The notes: generated from the letters alone by a model not told the origin. Numbered from the stretch's first letter, positions 1-7,553 are shown. The stretch: 23,314 nucleotides of DNA from QAMX01 sp964448855 (GCA_964448855.1 CAYUXI010000025.1:1-23314); one strand, 5' to 3'. Translations and numbers: made by a program.

Positions 1-421
1 TACTCCCGCCGAAGTTTTCAGAAAAAGTGTTGCACTTGCTTGACAATCTGCCGTGGTGCGGCGAAGCCGCGCCGGAAGGATTGCTGTTCGATGGGGAGTC
101 GCATTCCCTTTCCGCCGCCCACTTCTCCTATACGCCATCACCGAAGGGGACTGAGAGGGCGTGAGAGAAGTGATCAGTTATCAGCGCGACAGCTGCGGTT
201 GAAAGTGAGCATTCAGAAAACGTTTTCTCTCCCTCAGGCAGCTGCGCTGCCAGCTCCCTCGTCAGAGGGAGCTTGGCAGTTTACCCGTTGTGGGTGGCAT
301 CACTTCAACCTTTCCGCCGCCCACTTCTCCTATACGCCATCACCGAAGGGGACTGAGAGGGTGGAATCAGTGCTAAGCTGGCTGCGGGGAAGGCAGGAAC
401 ACACGCAAAACCGTCCTGCAT
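1..421. repeat. Gene-free repeat strip with degenerate B-A composite repeats
   Basis: I see no convincing gene here; open frames across it are repeat-derived. Bases 45-120 resemble the tail of module B at 18690-18750 (shared GTGGTGC, AAGCCGC, CCGGA and ATTG blocks). Bases 133-273 resemble module A at 18068-18213, including the shared string CAGCGCGACAGCTGCGG and the right-end hairpin AGCTCCCTC-GTCA-GAGGGAGCT (252-273). The left end of this A copy is degraded: the GGCTCCCCC arm is missing and only ATCACCGAAGGGGACTGAG remains. A 53-nt segment at 107-159 recurs exactly at 309-361, an offset of 202. The small hairpin GGCAGC-TGC-GCTGCC at 237-251 lies inside the right end. The strip lies at the 3' side of the leftward YxjI-like gene. 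Confidence 0.7.
107..361. repeat. Exact 53-nt direct repeat (107-159 and 309-361)
   Basis: Both copies begin CCTTTCCGCCGCCC and end CTGAGAGGG, with no difference seen between them. Each carries the degraded left end of module A (ATCACCGAAGGGGACTGAG). The first copy continues into a full module A. The second breaks off after GAGGG, so it is a left-end fragment only. Confidence 0.8.
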
Positions 422-892
422 TCAGCGGCGGGAGCATTTTTCGGCATCCATGGCGAGGACGAACATCAGAACGGTGAGCGCGTCCTGCGGGTTGACGACA
501 TCGATGGCATACGTATCCGTCCAGTGGAACAGCTGCTTCGAGACGGTTGCGACAACTGCGCCGTCCGGATGGCGAATCGTGTAATCCCACTCGAAAAAAT
601 CGCCGGTCACCTGCCAGTCGGCGCAGTCGAGGCGGTAGTGCGGCCGGAAAAAGGACAGCTCCTTTCGCACGCAGCCGAGATACTGCTCACCTAGATACAG
701 CTCAAATCGCGGCAAAAAGGACAGAACACGCTCTCGAACCGTGCCGATTGCGCGGTTCTGTGCGTCAAAAATCTTCAGGCAGTGCCCCCAGGAGAGCTGT
801 CCGCGCACGGTATACACCGTCTCACCAGCTTCGTTCCAAATGTCGTAGCTGTCGAACCACGAGAAAAAGCGTTGACGAAATAAAAGCTTCAT
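422..892 (-). CDS. YxjI / LURP-one-related family protein
   Basis: The 156-residue product has the features of the YxjI/LURP-one-related family, which has a tubby-like beta-barrel fold. It opens with a short basic stretch, then FFSWFDSYDIWNEAGETVY, and continues as alternating beta strands with paired repeats (the TVRG, IGTVRE and ATVSK segments). It ends in a hydrophobic helix around residues 138-150, typical of the buried central helix of this fold. Length matches the family (about 150-165). The start has AGAGGA about 6 bases upstream. The gene lies 21 bases downstream of the SGNH esterase on the same strand, so the two are probably cotranscribed. The molecular role of bacterial YxjI proteins is poorly defined; membrane or lipid association is suggested for relatives but is not shown by this sequence. 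Confidence 0.85.
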   Translation of the reverse strand: MKLLFRQRFFSWFDSYDIWNEAGETVYTVRGQLSWGHCLKIFDAQNRAIGTVRERVLSFLPRFELYLGEQYLGCVRKELSFFRPHYRLDCADWQVTGDFFEWDYTIRHPDGAVVATVSKQLFHWTDTYAIDVVNPQDALTVLMFVLAMDAEKCSRR

Positions 893-913
893 AGGCGTCC
901 TCTCTGCGCGACA

Positions 914-2038
914 TCAGGAAAGCATCGTGTCATCAAACGGCAGCTGCAGCAGCTCGGCCAGCTGTCGGCCAATGACCGCCGCCATGCGGGAGAAGCCGAG
1001 GTCGGTCGGATGGCAGGTATCCACGGTGCATTCCGAATAAAACGGCCCATCAAACAGCCTTTCGCCGTCCACAAAGGCGACCTGCCGATCTCCGGCCACC
1101 TGCGCCCGCTCGAACGCATCGCGCACCACCGCCCGGCACCTGGCATTGAGCGCCGGATCGCGGTGAAAGTCCGGCTTGGAGACAAACAGATAGGGGATGT
1201 CCGGGTGCGCCGTTCGAATGGCGGTATAGAGCGGCCAGAGCGTCTGCTCCAGATGCTCCGGCGTCGGGGCGTTGTGATCGTAATCGCAGACGAATGCGGA
1301 CATGGGCAGAGACGCCATGTGGCGGACAATCGCCGGTTCGCCGCAGGCAGAGCCGGAAAAGCCGAGGTTGATGTGATCTGTGTTCAAAACGCGGGAAATC
1401 AGATTGGTATACGCGGAGCCGGGACGGGCGGCACACCCACCCTGCGTGATCGATGAGCCGTAGAAGACAATCGGCTCGCGCTCCGCATACCGGCTGCCCG
1501 GCAGCAGCTGCGAACCGGCCTCCAGCCCGATGTACAGCTCGCTGACACCGCTGTAGAGCGGCATATGCACCAGCAGCTCACGCATCATGCGTCCACCCGG
1601 CAGCGTGACCATGCTTTCGTAGCCGCCGTGAATCTCCATCGGCGGCATGAATACCGCCGAAAAACGGGCAGAAGTGCCGTCGACCAGATACAGGTCAAAA
1701 CCGGCGGTGCCCATGACGGTCATATGGGAAAAGAGCCCCGGATTCGGCATACCGACCTTCAGGGCGACAAAGGGCGAATCGGTTCGAAACCGGATGCGTC
1801 CGCCCGCCGTGCAGGTGTGCATCGCGGTGACACCGGCGCTGGTGGCCGTTGCAACCGATTCCGGAATGCGGCGAAAAACGTCCCCCGGCACGGGCGGACA
1901 GAGCCCGTAGATCTGAAAAGCACCGGCTCTGACGTCGCGCCAGTCCGTTTCCGGCAGGTTGAGCGACGTCTCCACGCGCAGATTCGAGTCAATCTCGCCG
2001 ACAGACACCGGGCGGTTCGATTCATTTGCAGCAGACAT
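914..2038 (-). CDS. SGNH/GDSL esterase with N-terminal GxDLY domain
   Basis: The 374-residue product is a serine esterase of the SGNH superfamily. The N-terminal beta domain carries GFDLY at residues 113-117, the signature of the GxDLY domain found ahead of this esterase type. The catalytic domain shows block I GSSITQGG (194-201, likely nucleophile Ser196), a block II Gly in the INLGFSGSACGE stretch (about 226), block III Asn in DYDHNAP (Asn256), and block V DTCH (Asp340, His343). All catalytic elements are therefore present. No signal peptide is visible, so a cytoplasmic location is likely, with small imported esters such as acetylated sugars as plausible substrates; this is inference. I chose ATG 2038 because GGAGGA sits about 7 bases upstream; the frame extends upstream but across the promoter. 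It is followed 21 bases later by the YxjI-like gene. Confidence 0.88.
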   Translation of the reverse strand: MSAANESNRPVSVGEIDSNLRVETSLNLPETDWRDVRAGAFQIYGLCPPVPGDVFRRIPESVATATSAGVTAMHTCTAGGRIRFRTDSPFVALKVGMPNPGLFSHMTVMGTAGFDLYLVDGTSARFSAVFMPPMEIHGGYESMVTLPGGRMMRELLVHMPLYSGVSELYIGLEAGSQLLPGSRYAEREPIVFYGSSITQGGCAARPGSAYTNLISRVLNTDHINLGFSGSACGEPAIVRHMASLPMSAFVCDYDHNAPTPEHLEQTLWPLYTAIRTAHPDIPYLFVSKPDFHRDPALNARCRAVVRDAFERAQVAGDRQVAFVDGERLFDGPFYSECTVDTCHPTDLGFSRMAAVIGRQLAELLQLPFDDTMLS

Positions 2039-2072
2039 AAAAAATCCTCCGTTCCACAGAACTGTTGGCATC

Positions 2073-2101
2073 ATGATAGCACGATTTTCAGCACCTGTCA
2101 A
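2073..2101 (-). promoter_or_regulatory. SigA-type promoter for the SGNH esterase gene
   Basis: On the minus strand, TTGACA (2101-2096) is separated by 17 bases from TATCAT (2078-2073). The predicted transcript starts about 30 bases before the esterase ATG at 2038, matching a short leader. Confidence 0.75.
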
Positions 2102-2168
2102 GACATATCCGCGCCGGATGCACATATCCATATACAGACATTTCAGCATGAAAAGGAGCGGACGAACA

Positions 2169-2969
2169 ATGATGAAAAAATGGCTGGCTGTCCTGAAAAG
2201 CCCGTTCTGCGGGACGCGCCGATACCGAACGGCTGTCATGGGGGCGGTTGGCCTGCTGTGTGTCTGCGCGATGACCATCGGATTGCGTGCCGGACAGGCG
2301 GCAACGGCAGCCGAGGTGCGGGATTTGCCGATCTATGACGTGCAGCGGGACGACAAGGTGATTGCCATCAGCTTCGATGCGGCGTGGGGCGATGAACAGA
2401 CGCAGCCCCTGATGGACATTCTGGACGAATACCACGTCAAAACAACCTTTTTCGTCGTCGGCTCCTGGGTCGACAAATACCCGGAGCAGGTGAAGGCACT
2501 CCACGCGGCGGGGCATGAGGTGATGAACCATTCGAATACCCACCCCTACATGACGAAGCTGTCGCGCTCAGAGATGGCGGCGGAGCTGAACGGGTGCAGC
2601 GACAAAATCGAAGCGCTGACCGGCGTCCGGCCAATCCTGTTCCGCGCACCCTACGGCGACTATGACAACGCAGTCGTCGGCACGGCACGCGACTGCGGCC
2701 TGTATACCATTCAATGGAACATCGACTCGCTCGACTGGAAGGATCTCACGCCGGAGCAGATGCGTGCGCGCATCCTTCCCAACGTCCGCCCGGGCTCCAT
2801 CATCCTCTTTCACAACGGCGGAAAGCATACGCCGGAGGCACTGCCGACCATCCTTCAGGCACTTCAGGCGGAGGGCTACCGGATTGTCCCGGTCTCCGAG
2901 CTGATCTACCGCGAAAACTATACGATCAATCATGCGGGAACACAGGTTCCGCGTGTGAATATCAATTAG
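2169..2969 (+). CDS. PdaB-like polysaccharide deacetylase (CE4/NodB domain)
   Basis: The 266-residue product has a basic N-terminus and one membrane segment (about residues 21-42), then a NodB/CE4 domain facing outside. Motifs in order: SFDAAWGDE (68-76, base and metal Asp), HSNTH (121-125, metal His121 and His125), RAPYG (159-163), NIDSLDW (184-190) and LFHNGG (213-218, His215). The form SFDAAWGDE, instead of the commoner TFDDGP, points to the PdaB-type branch linked to sporulation in Bacillus and Clostridia. The likely role is removal of N-acetyl groups from peptidoglycan or another cell-surface glycan; the exact substrate is not visible. I chose ATG 2169 because AGGAG (2154-2158) lies 10 bases upstream; ATG 2172 and an upstream ATG at 2148 are alternatives. 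The gene diverges from the SGNH esterase. No strong promoter is seen for it. Confidence 0.87.
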   Translation: MMKKWLAVLKSPFCGTRRYRTAVMGAVGLLCVCAMTIGLRAGQAATAAEVRDLPIYDVQRDDKVIAISFDAAWGDEQTQPLMDILDEYHVKTTFFVVGSWVDKYPEQVKALHAAGHEVMNHSNTHPYMTKLSRSEMAAELNGCSDKIEALTGVRPILFRAPYGDYDNAVVGTARDCGLYTIQWNIDSLDWKDLTPEQMRARILPNVRPGSIILFHNGGKHTPEALPTILQALQAEGYRIVPVSELIYRENYTINHAGTQVPRVNIN

Positions 2970-3038
2970 AAATCGCAAAAATCGCAAATGGAAAAGCAAA
3001 TGCAATTGTAAATTTTCGAGAAAGGGCCACAGCGATGC

Positions 3039-3067
3039 TTGACAAAGCAATATCCGTCCATTATAAT
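3039..3067 (+). promoter_or_regulatory. Perfect-consensus SigA promoter of the orphan solute-binding protein
   Basis: TTGACA (3039-3044), a 17-base spacer and TATAAT (3062-3067) match the consensus exactly. The upstream 70 bases are AT-rich and contain a short direct repeat AATCGCA (2971-2977 and 2980-2986), so an UP-like element or operator is possible. The start should fall near 3074, giving a leader of about 83 bases. Confidence 0.88.
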
Positions 3068-3076
3068 ATAATTGCT

Positions 3077-3131
3077 GATTTGTTGCGGGGGGGGGTAACA
3101 AATCTTTTCGTAAAATGGAGTAGATCCCCCG
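3077..3131 (+). promoter_or_regulatory. Structured leader with G9 loop; possible H-type pseudoknot
   Basis: GATTTGTT (3077-3084) and AACAAATC (3097-3104) form a perfect 8-bp stem. Its loop holds nine consecutive G (3087-3095). Downstream, CCCCCG (3126-3131) can pair with CGGGGG of the loop (3086-3091), which has the strand order of an H-type pseudoknot. The element starts at about +4 of the predicted transcript and ends 12 bases before the Shine-Dalgarno GAGGAGG (3144-3150). The hairpin is read directly; the pseudoknot and any regulatory role are inference. It matches no riboswitch class I recognise. Confidence 0.5.
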
Positions 3132-3156
3132 ACAAGAGTACTTGAGGAGGAAACGT

Positions 3157-4599
3157 ATGAAAAAACACGCAAGAATCCTGGCGCTGCTGCTTGTAGTCAG
3201 CATGGCGATGGCTCTGTTTACGGCCTGCTCCAACAATGCGGAGCAGAAGGAAACCGAACCGACCTCAGCCGCTGACACGACACCGGGCGTCACCACACCC
3301 GGTGAGTCTGAAACCTCGACGCCTGCCGTTGATGTTTCCGGCTACACCTTCTCCATCATGGGAACGGACGACGTGTTCCCGAAAACGAACGAAGACGGCA
3401 CCTACGCCAATGCACTGGCCGAAGAGCTGGCAGAACAGCTGGCCGAGCTGGAAGACCGTCTGAACATCACCATTGAAAAGCGCGAGTTCTCCGGCGACAA
3501 GCTGGAAACCGTGACAACCGCCGCTCTGAGCGGTGACGTCCTGGCCGATCTGCTCTGGATGCGCCACAAGGAATTCTGGCCGGCCGCCAAGCAGAATGCG
3601 CTGCTGGCGCTGGACGATGACCGCCTGGTCAGCGTCGGCCTCGACTCGACCGATCCGTCCCGCTGGTATCAGCCGGCTGTCAACTGGTCGGAGCTGTTTG
3701 GCCATACCTGGGGTCTGCGCGTGGCCAGCAAATATGTGAGAATGCCGTCCGGCTACTTCATCGCCTTCAACAAGGAGCTGTGCGCAGCCGCAGGCTACCC
3801 GGATATGTACAGCCTGGTTCGCAACAATGAATGGAACTGGGACGTCTACCGTGAAATCGCCCGCAAGGCCACCATCGACAGCGATGCAGACGGGATCCCG
3901 GATTACTGGGGAACGGGCGCAACCGCATGGGGCAACGAAGCCATTTCCAACGGCGTTCAGTTCATCGGCGAAGTGGACGGCAAATGGCAGATGACGATCG
4001 ACTCCGACGCCGGTATCCGTGCGCTGCAGTTTTTGTATGACATGAACTACGGCGACGGCACCCGTCTGGATGAAGGCTCCGGCGCCTGCCGCGAAGCCTT
4101 TGCCAACGGTACCGTTGCATTCAGCTGGTGCACAATGGGTCATATCAACGGCGTCGGCGAAACCATCTACAACTCGAACCACGATTACGGCATCATCCCG
4201 ATGCCGATGGGTCCGGATGCCACGCAGTACTATTCCATGACCAACGACCTGGATGCCTTCGTCATTCAGTCCGCACACAAGAATCTCGACAAAGCTGTTG
4301 CGATCATGAACGAATGGGCGCTGATCGTGAACGACGAAGATTCCTACCTGGATATCCTCGATGACGGCCGCTGCCGCACCGAAGAGGACAGAGCCATGAT
4401 GGTCGAATACATCCTGCCGAACTTCGCCGTCAACATGGCGAAAATGTGCGACGACGTCTGGGCCATCGTCGATGAAAACGATGACGGCCGCGGCATCATC
4501 AGCGACGTTTCCTACGGCGGTTATACGCCGCAGCAGGCGATTGAAGCCTGGAAGGCTCCGCTGAACGCAGCATTGAACGACTTCTTCGATCAGAACTGA
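3157..4599 (+). CDS. Extracellular solute-binding lipoprotein (sugar ABC, family 1 type)
   Basis: The 480-residue product is a secreted binding lipoprotein of the carbohydrate ABC type. The signal peptide (residues 1-23) ends in lipobox FTAC with Cys24 as the lipidation site. It is followed by a Thr/Ser/Pro/Glu-rich linker to about residue 65, then a mature domain with family 1 features, such as the stretch with DVLADLLWMRHKEFWP and YFIAFNKEL around the first lobe hinge. Length fits the family (400-550). ATG 3157 is chosen over an upstream in-frame start because GAGGAGG (3144-3150) is ideally spaced and the signal peptide begins there. No permease or ATPase lies beside it, so it must share membrane partners encoded elsewhere. 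The ligand is unknown; the beta-mannosidase downstream suggests an oligosaccharide. The strong promoter and terminator imply high monocistronic expression. Confidence 0.87.
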   Translation: MKKHARILALLLVVSMAMALFTACSNNAEQKETEPTSAADTTPGVTTPGESETSTPAVDVSGYTFSIMGTDDVFPKTNEDGTYANALAEELAEQLAELEDRLNITIEKREFSGDKLETVTTAALSGDVLADLLWMRHKEFWPAAKQNALLALDDDRLVSVGLDSTDPSRWYQPAVNWSELFGHTWGLRVASKYVRMPSGYFIAFNKELCAAAGYPDMYSLVRNNEWNWDVYREIARKATIDSDADGIPDYWGTGATAWGNEAISNGVQFIGEVDGKWQMTIDSDAGIRALQFLYDMNYGDGTRLDEGSGACREAFANGTVAFSWCTMGHINGVGETIYNSNHDYGIIPMPMGPDATQYYSMTNDLDAFVIQSAHKNLDKAVAIMNEWALIVNDEDSYLDILDDGRCRTEEDRAMMVEYILPNFAVNMAKMCDDVWAIVDENDDGRGIISDVSYGGYTPQQAIEAWKAPLNAALNDFFDQN

Positions 4600-4678
4600 T
4601 TGCACACAAAAAGCCACAGGGGATTCCCTGTGTGCTCGTAAGACAGTCCTTTGAAAGCATGACGAAATCGGCAACTGC

Positions 4679-4721
4679 AAACAGGCGACATTCAACTTTG
4701 GTTGGGTGTCGCCTGTTTTTT
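4679..4721 (+). terminator. Intrinsic terminator of the solute-binding protein gene
   Basis: AAACAGGCGACA (4679-4690) pairs fully with TGTCGCCTGTTT (4707-4718). The loop contains a further CAAC/GTTG pairing. A run of six T (4716-4721) ends the structure. It lies 80 bases after the stop codon. Confidence 0.9.
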
Positions 4722-4837
4722 GCGCCGTCAGGCGAGGCGGGCATGATGCAAAGTACACTGGAACGCAGTCAAAACGGTCAAATGGCGGGCGTTCATAAAA
4801 AAGTCGCATGATTTGACGGCAAATTGTCCCCGACCTG

Positions 4838-4867
4838 TTGAAAACCATATCAAAACCGTGATATACT
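4838..4867 (+). promoter_or_regulatory. Orphan promoter-like sequence without a recognised gene
   Basis: TTGAAA (4838-4843), an 18-base spacer and TATACT (4862-4867) match a SigA promoter well. It lies between the terminator at 4721 and the separate GH2 promoter at 5119. A transcript from about 4874 would cover 4904-5146, which holds only two short frames. It may drive a small RNA, a small peptide, or a second, longer GH2 leader. Confidence 0.55.
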
Positions 4868-5032
4868 GTGTACGCAAGCTCTGTAGAAGATACGATTCAG
4901 CTTTGATGTGGTACACGATGTGGATATTACGATCGATCCCGATTCTGACAAAAATAGGCGTTTGGGGCATGGGAGTGAACAAGCTCTATCCGCAGGCAAG
5001 CGATGTGGATTACTACGAAGGCGAATAAGGCT

Positions 5033-5146
5033 ATGAACAAGGAGAAATTGCGGAAGCGCTCTCCCGGAGAGTTCACTGATAGGGGGATAGGTCCGACTTG
5101 CTTGAACTGTGAAACCGCTTGCAATTTCCCGGCGGATATGCTATGA
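5033..5146 (+). CDS. Possible 37-residue small ORF with three Cys
   Basis: ATG 5033 opens a 37-codon frame ending in TGA at 5144-5146, just inside the GH2 promoter. The peptide is basic at the N-terminus (KEKLRKR) and has CLNCETAC near the C-terminus (Cys23, Cys26, Cys30). The upstream TAAGG is only about 2 bases from the ATG, with GAAGGCG further back, so the ribosome site is poor. It begins 4 bases after a 40-codon frame (4904-5028). The arrangement could be chance; I recognise no family. Confidence 0.15.
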   Translation: MNKEKLRKRSPGEFTDRGIGPTCLNCETACNFPADML

Positions 5147-5147
5147 T
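5119..5147 (+). promoter_or_regulatory. SigA-type promoter (extended -10) for the GH2 gene
   Basis: TTGCAA (5119-5124), a 17-base spacer and TATGAT (5142-5147), with TG at 5139-5140 giving an extended -10. The start would lie about 28 bases before the GH2 ATG at 5182. Confidence 0.75.
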
Positions 5148-5181
5148 ATCTCCAAAAACAAGGCGAAAGAAGGGACAATCC

Positions 5182-7551
5182 ATGACGAGAGAATGGGGTC
5201 AATTTGGCTGGGAGCGCTGCCCACTGGACGGCGCAGACTGGCACCTCACCTATATCGAAAATCACCGCCTCCTCGAAGACGGCAACGCAGACTGTGGCAC
5301 CGTTGCGGCGCTGACGGCGGCGGGCTATCCGACCATCGCGGCAACGGTTCCGGGCAATCTGGAGCTCGACCTGTTCCGCGCCGGGCTCATTGAAGACCCG
5401 TACTACGGAACCAACCCGATTGCGCTGCAAAAGCTGGAATGCCTGCACCTGTTTTACTGGCGGCGGTTTCAGGCTGCACCGGGCAGCAGCCGTCAGGAAA
5501 CGGTGCTGTCCTTTGAGGGCATCGACACCGTTGCGGAGATCTGGCTGAACGGAAAAAAGCTGGCGTCGGTCGCTAATATGTTCCTCGCGCATGAAATTCC
5601 GGCAGATGGCCTGCGGGACGGGGAAAATGAGCTGCTCGTTCACATCCGCCCGGCGGTGCTGGAGGCGCGCAAGGCCGAACCGTCCCCGATGGACTCGGCT
5701 CTTCCATATAATTATGATTCGCTCTACCTGCGCAAGGCGGCATCCATGTACGGCTGGGACATCATGCCGCGGTTCGTCTCCGGCGGCATCTGGCGCAGCG
5801 TGTCCCTCTTGAAAAAGCCGAAGGCGCGCATCGACGACCTCTTCCTCTTTCCGTGCGGCATCGATACGGTGCGGAAGCGCGCACAGCTGGGCATCTGGTT
5901 CAGCCTGAAGACCGATGCGGATCTGCTGTCGGATTACGTGCTCGAGGTGGAGGGACACTGCAAGGATAGCCGGTTTGCTGTCCAAAAGCGCGTCTGGTTC
6001 ACCTCCGGGCGAATGAACGCGGAGATAGACAACTGCTATTTCTGGTGGCCGGGCAACATCGGTGAGCCGAACCTGTACGATGTCACGGCGACACTGCGCT
6101 GCGGCGAGACGGTTCTCGACCGGTGCAGCCTCCGCACCGGCGTGCGGACGGTTCAGCTCGACCGCACCAGCACGACGGACGCGGAGGGCTCCGGCGAATT
6201 CTGCATCCGAATCAACGGCCGCCGCATCTTTGCAATGGGGACGAACTGGGTGCCGCTCGATGCGTTCCACTCAAATGACCTCAACCGCCTGCCGGACGTT
6301 TTGCCCATGCTCTCCGACCTGAACTGCAACATCGTCCGCTGCTGGGGCGGCAATGTCTATGAGCATGAGCCGTTCTTTGACTACTGCGACGAACACGGCA
6401 TCATGGTCTGGCAGGACTTCGCCATGGGCTGCGCCGTGTATCCGCAGGGCGAGTGGTTCCTGAATGCCATCCGCGAGGAGGCGACGTCCATCGTCCGGAA
6501 GTACCGCAACCACCCGGCGCTCATCCTCTGGGCGGGCGACAACGAGTGCGACTCCGCATACGGCTGGCACGGAACGCATCTGGATCCCAACAAAAACCGC
6601 ATCACGCGGGAAGTGCTTCCGCAGGTGCTGCAGGCGGAGGATTTCACGCGCCCGTATCTGCCGAGCTCCCCGTATATCGACGAAGAGGCCTACCGCTCCG
6701 GCCGCCCCACACCGGAAGATCACCTCTGGGGGCCGCGTGACGAATTCAAAGGGCACTACTACCGCAACACTGTCGCGCATTTCGCCAGCGAAACGGGCTA
6801 TCACGGCTGCCCATCGGTCGAGTCGCTGAAGCGGTACATCTCACCGGAGCAGCTGTGGCCGTGGTACGACGAGATCGATAGCGAACGGCACGTCCGACCG
6901 GACTGGCTGGTTCACTCCGCAATGATGGAGATCAACCAAAACGGCGAGTACGCCTATCGAATCGGCCTGATGGCGAAGCAGGTGCGCGCCCTCTTTGGGT
7001 ATGAGCCGGACACGCTGGAGGACTTTGCCGCCGCCAGTCAGATTTCTCAGGCGGAAGCCAAGAAATACTTCATCGAGCGCTTCCGAATCAGCAAGTGGCG
7101 TCGGACGGGGATTATCTGGTGGAACCTGATCGACGGCTGGCCGCAGATTTCGGATGCCGTCGTCGATTATTACGGCGACAAAAAGCTGGCGTATGACTAC
7201 ATCAAGCGGTCACAGCAGCCGATCTGCCTGATGTTTGACGAGCCGGACGCAGACGGTTTCCTCACGCTGCACGTGGTGAACGATACGGCAGCCGATTCGA
7301 TGCTCCGCTACCGCGTCAGCGATGCCTTAACGGACGAAACGCTCTGCGCCGCCTCCGGTCTGGCCGTCGCCGACGAGAGCCGGATCCTCTGGAGGCTGTC
7401 GGCGCAGCCGGATGAACAGCGCTTCTACCGGATGGAATGGACGCTGGCCGACGGCACAACCGGGCAGAACCACTACATGACCGGGCTGAAAAACCTCGAC
7501 CTTGCGAAATACCGGGACGCCATGCGGCGCTGCGGCTTCCGCGTGATCTGA
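5182..7551 (+). CDS. GH2 beta-mannosidase
   Basis: The 789-residue product is a glycoside hydrolase family 2 enzyme of the beta-mannosidase branch, releasing mannose from non-reducing ends of beta-mannosides. An N-terminal jelly-roll sugar-binding domain (about 1-180, with FEGIDTVAEIWLNGK and the IMPRFVSGGIWR motif) is followed by an immunoglobulin-like domain and a TIM barrel from about residue 300. The acid/base Glu455 sits in WAGDNECDS and the nucleophile Glu537 in FASETGYHGCPS; both match the NNE and SEFG positions of known beta-mannosidases. There is no signal peptide, so it is cytoplasmic and acts on imported oligosaccharides. ATG 5182 has AGAAGGG about 8 bases upstream; an earlier in-frame ATG would begin at the promoter. 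The sugar-binding lipoprotein upstream is a possible functional partner, but the two have separate promoters and a terminator between them. Confidence 0.9.
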   Translation: MTREWGQFGWERCPLDGADWHLTYIENHRLLEDGNADCGTVAALTAAGYPTIAATVPGNLELDLFRAGLIEDPYYGTNPIALQKLECLHLFYWRRFQAAPGSSRQETVLSFEGIDTVAEIWLNGKKLASVANMFLAHEIPADGLRDGENELLVHIRPAVLEARKAEPSPMDSALPYNYDSLYLRKAASMYGWDIMPRFVSGGIWRSVSLLKKPKARIDDLFLFPCGIDTVRKRAQLGIWFSLKTDADLLSDYVLEVEGHCKDSRFAVQKRVWFTSGRMNAEIDNCYFWWPGNIGEPNLYDVTATLRCGETVLDRCSLRTGVRTVQLDRTSTTDAEGSGEFCIRINGRRIFAMGTNWVPLDAFHSNDLNRLPDVLPMLSDLNCNIVRCWGGNVYEHEPFFDYCDEHGIMVWQDFAMGCAVYPQGEWFLNAIREEATSIVRKYRNHPALILWAGDNECDSAYGWHGTHLDPNKNRITREVLPQVLQAEDFTRPYLPSSPYIDEEAYRSGRPTPEDHLWGPRDEFKGHYYRNTVAHFASETGYHGCPSVESLKRYISPEQLWPWYDEIDSERHVRPDWLVHSAMMEINQNGEYAYRIGLMAKQVRALFGYEPDTLEDFAAASQISQAEAKKYFIERFRISKWRRTGIIWWNLIDGWPQISDAVVDYYGDKKLAYDYIKRSQQPICLMFDEPDADGFLTLHVVNDTAADSMLRYRVSDALTDETLCAASGLAVADESRILWRLSAQPDEQRFYRMEWTLADGTTGQNHYMTGLKNLDLAKYRDAMRRCGFRVI

Positions 7552-7553
7552 AC

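Larger units (their letters stand above)
4600..5181. other. Gene-poor intergenic stretch: terminators, orphan promoter, small ORFs
   Basis: This 582-base gap holds a small hairpin CACAGGG-GATT-CCCTGTG (4615-4632), a strong terminator (4679-4721), a promoter-like pair (4838-4867) and the GH2 promoter (5119-5147). Between them are only short frames: 4904-5028 (40 codons) and 5033-5146 (37 codons). I recognise no known RNA family or protein here. Confidence 0.6.

Noticed and set aside
40..477. A 145-codon open frame in the left repeat strip
   Set aside because: Built from repeat modules A and B, without ribosome site, and it overlaps the YxjI-like gene in antisense.
2131..2136. TATACA as -10 for the PdaB-like gene
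   Set aside because: No acceptable -35 lies 16-18 bases upstream.
3077..3104. Intrinsic terminator of the deacetylase gene
   Set aside because: The hairpin is only 8 bp, AT-rich, has nine G in the loop and lies downstream of the next promoter, so it belongs to the leader of the next gene.
3265..4848. A 527-codon open frame on the minus strand
   Set aside because: Antisense to the solute-binding lipoprotein; it also runs through the terminator at 4679-4721.
4874..5100. 6S RNA or a known riboswitch in the orphan-promoter segment
   Set aside because: I looked for the long irregular hairpin of 6S RNA and core motifs of fluoride, guanidine, preQ1 and T-box RNAs and did not find them.
4927..6270. 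A 447-codon open frame on the minus strand
   Set aside because: Antisense to GH2 and across its promoter; Arg/Ala-rich shadow.
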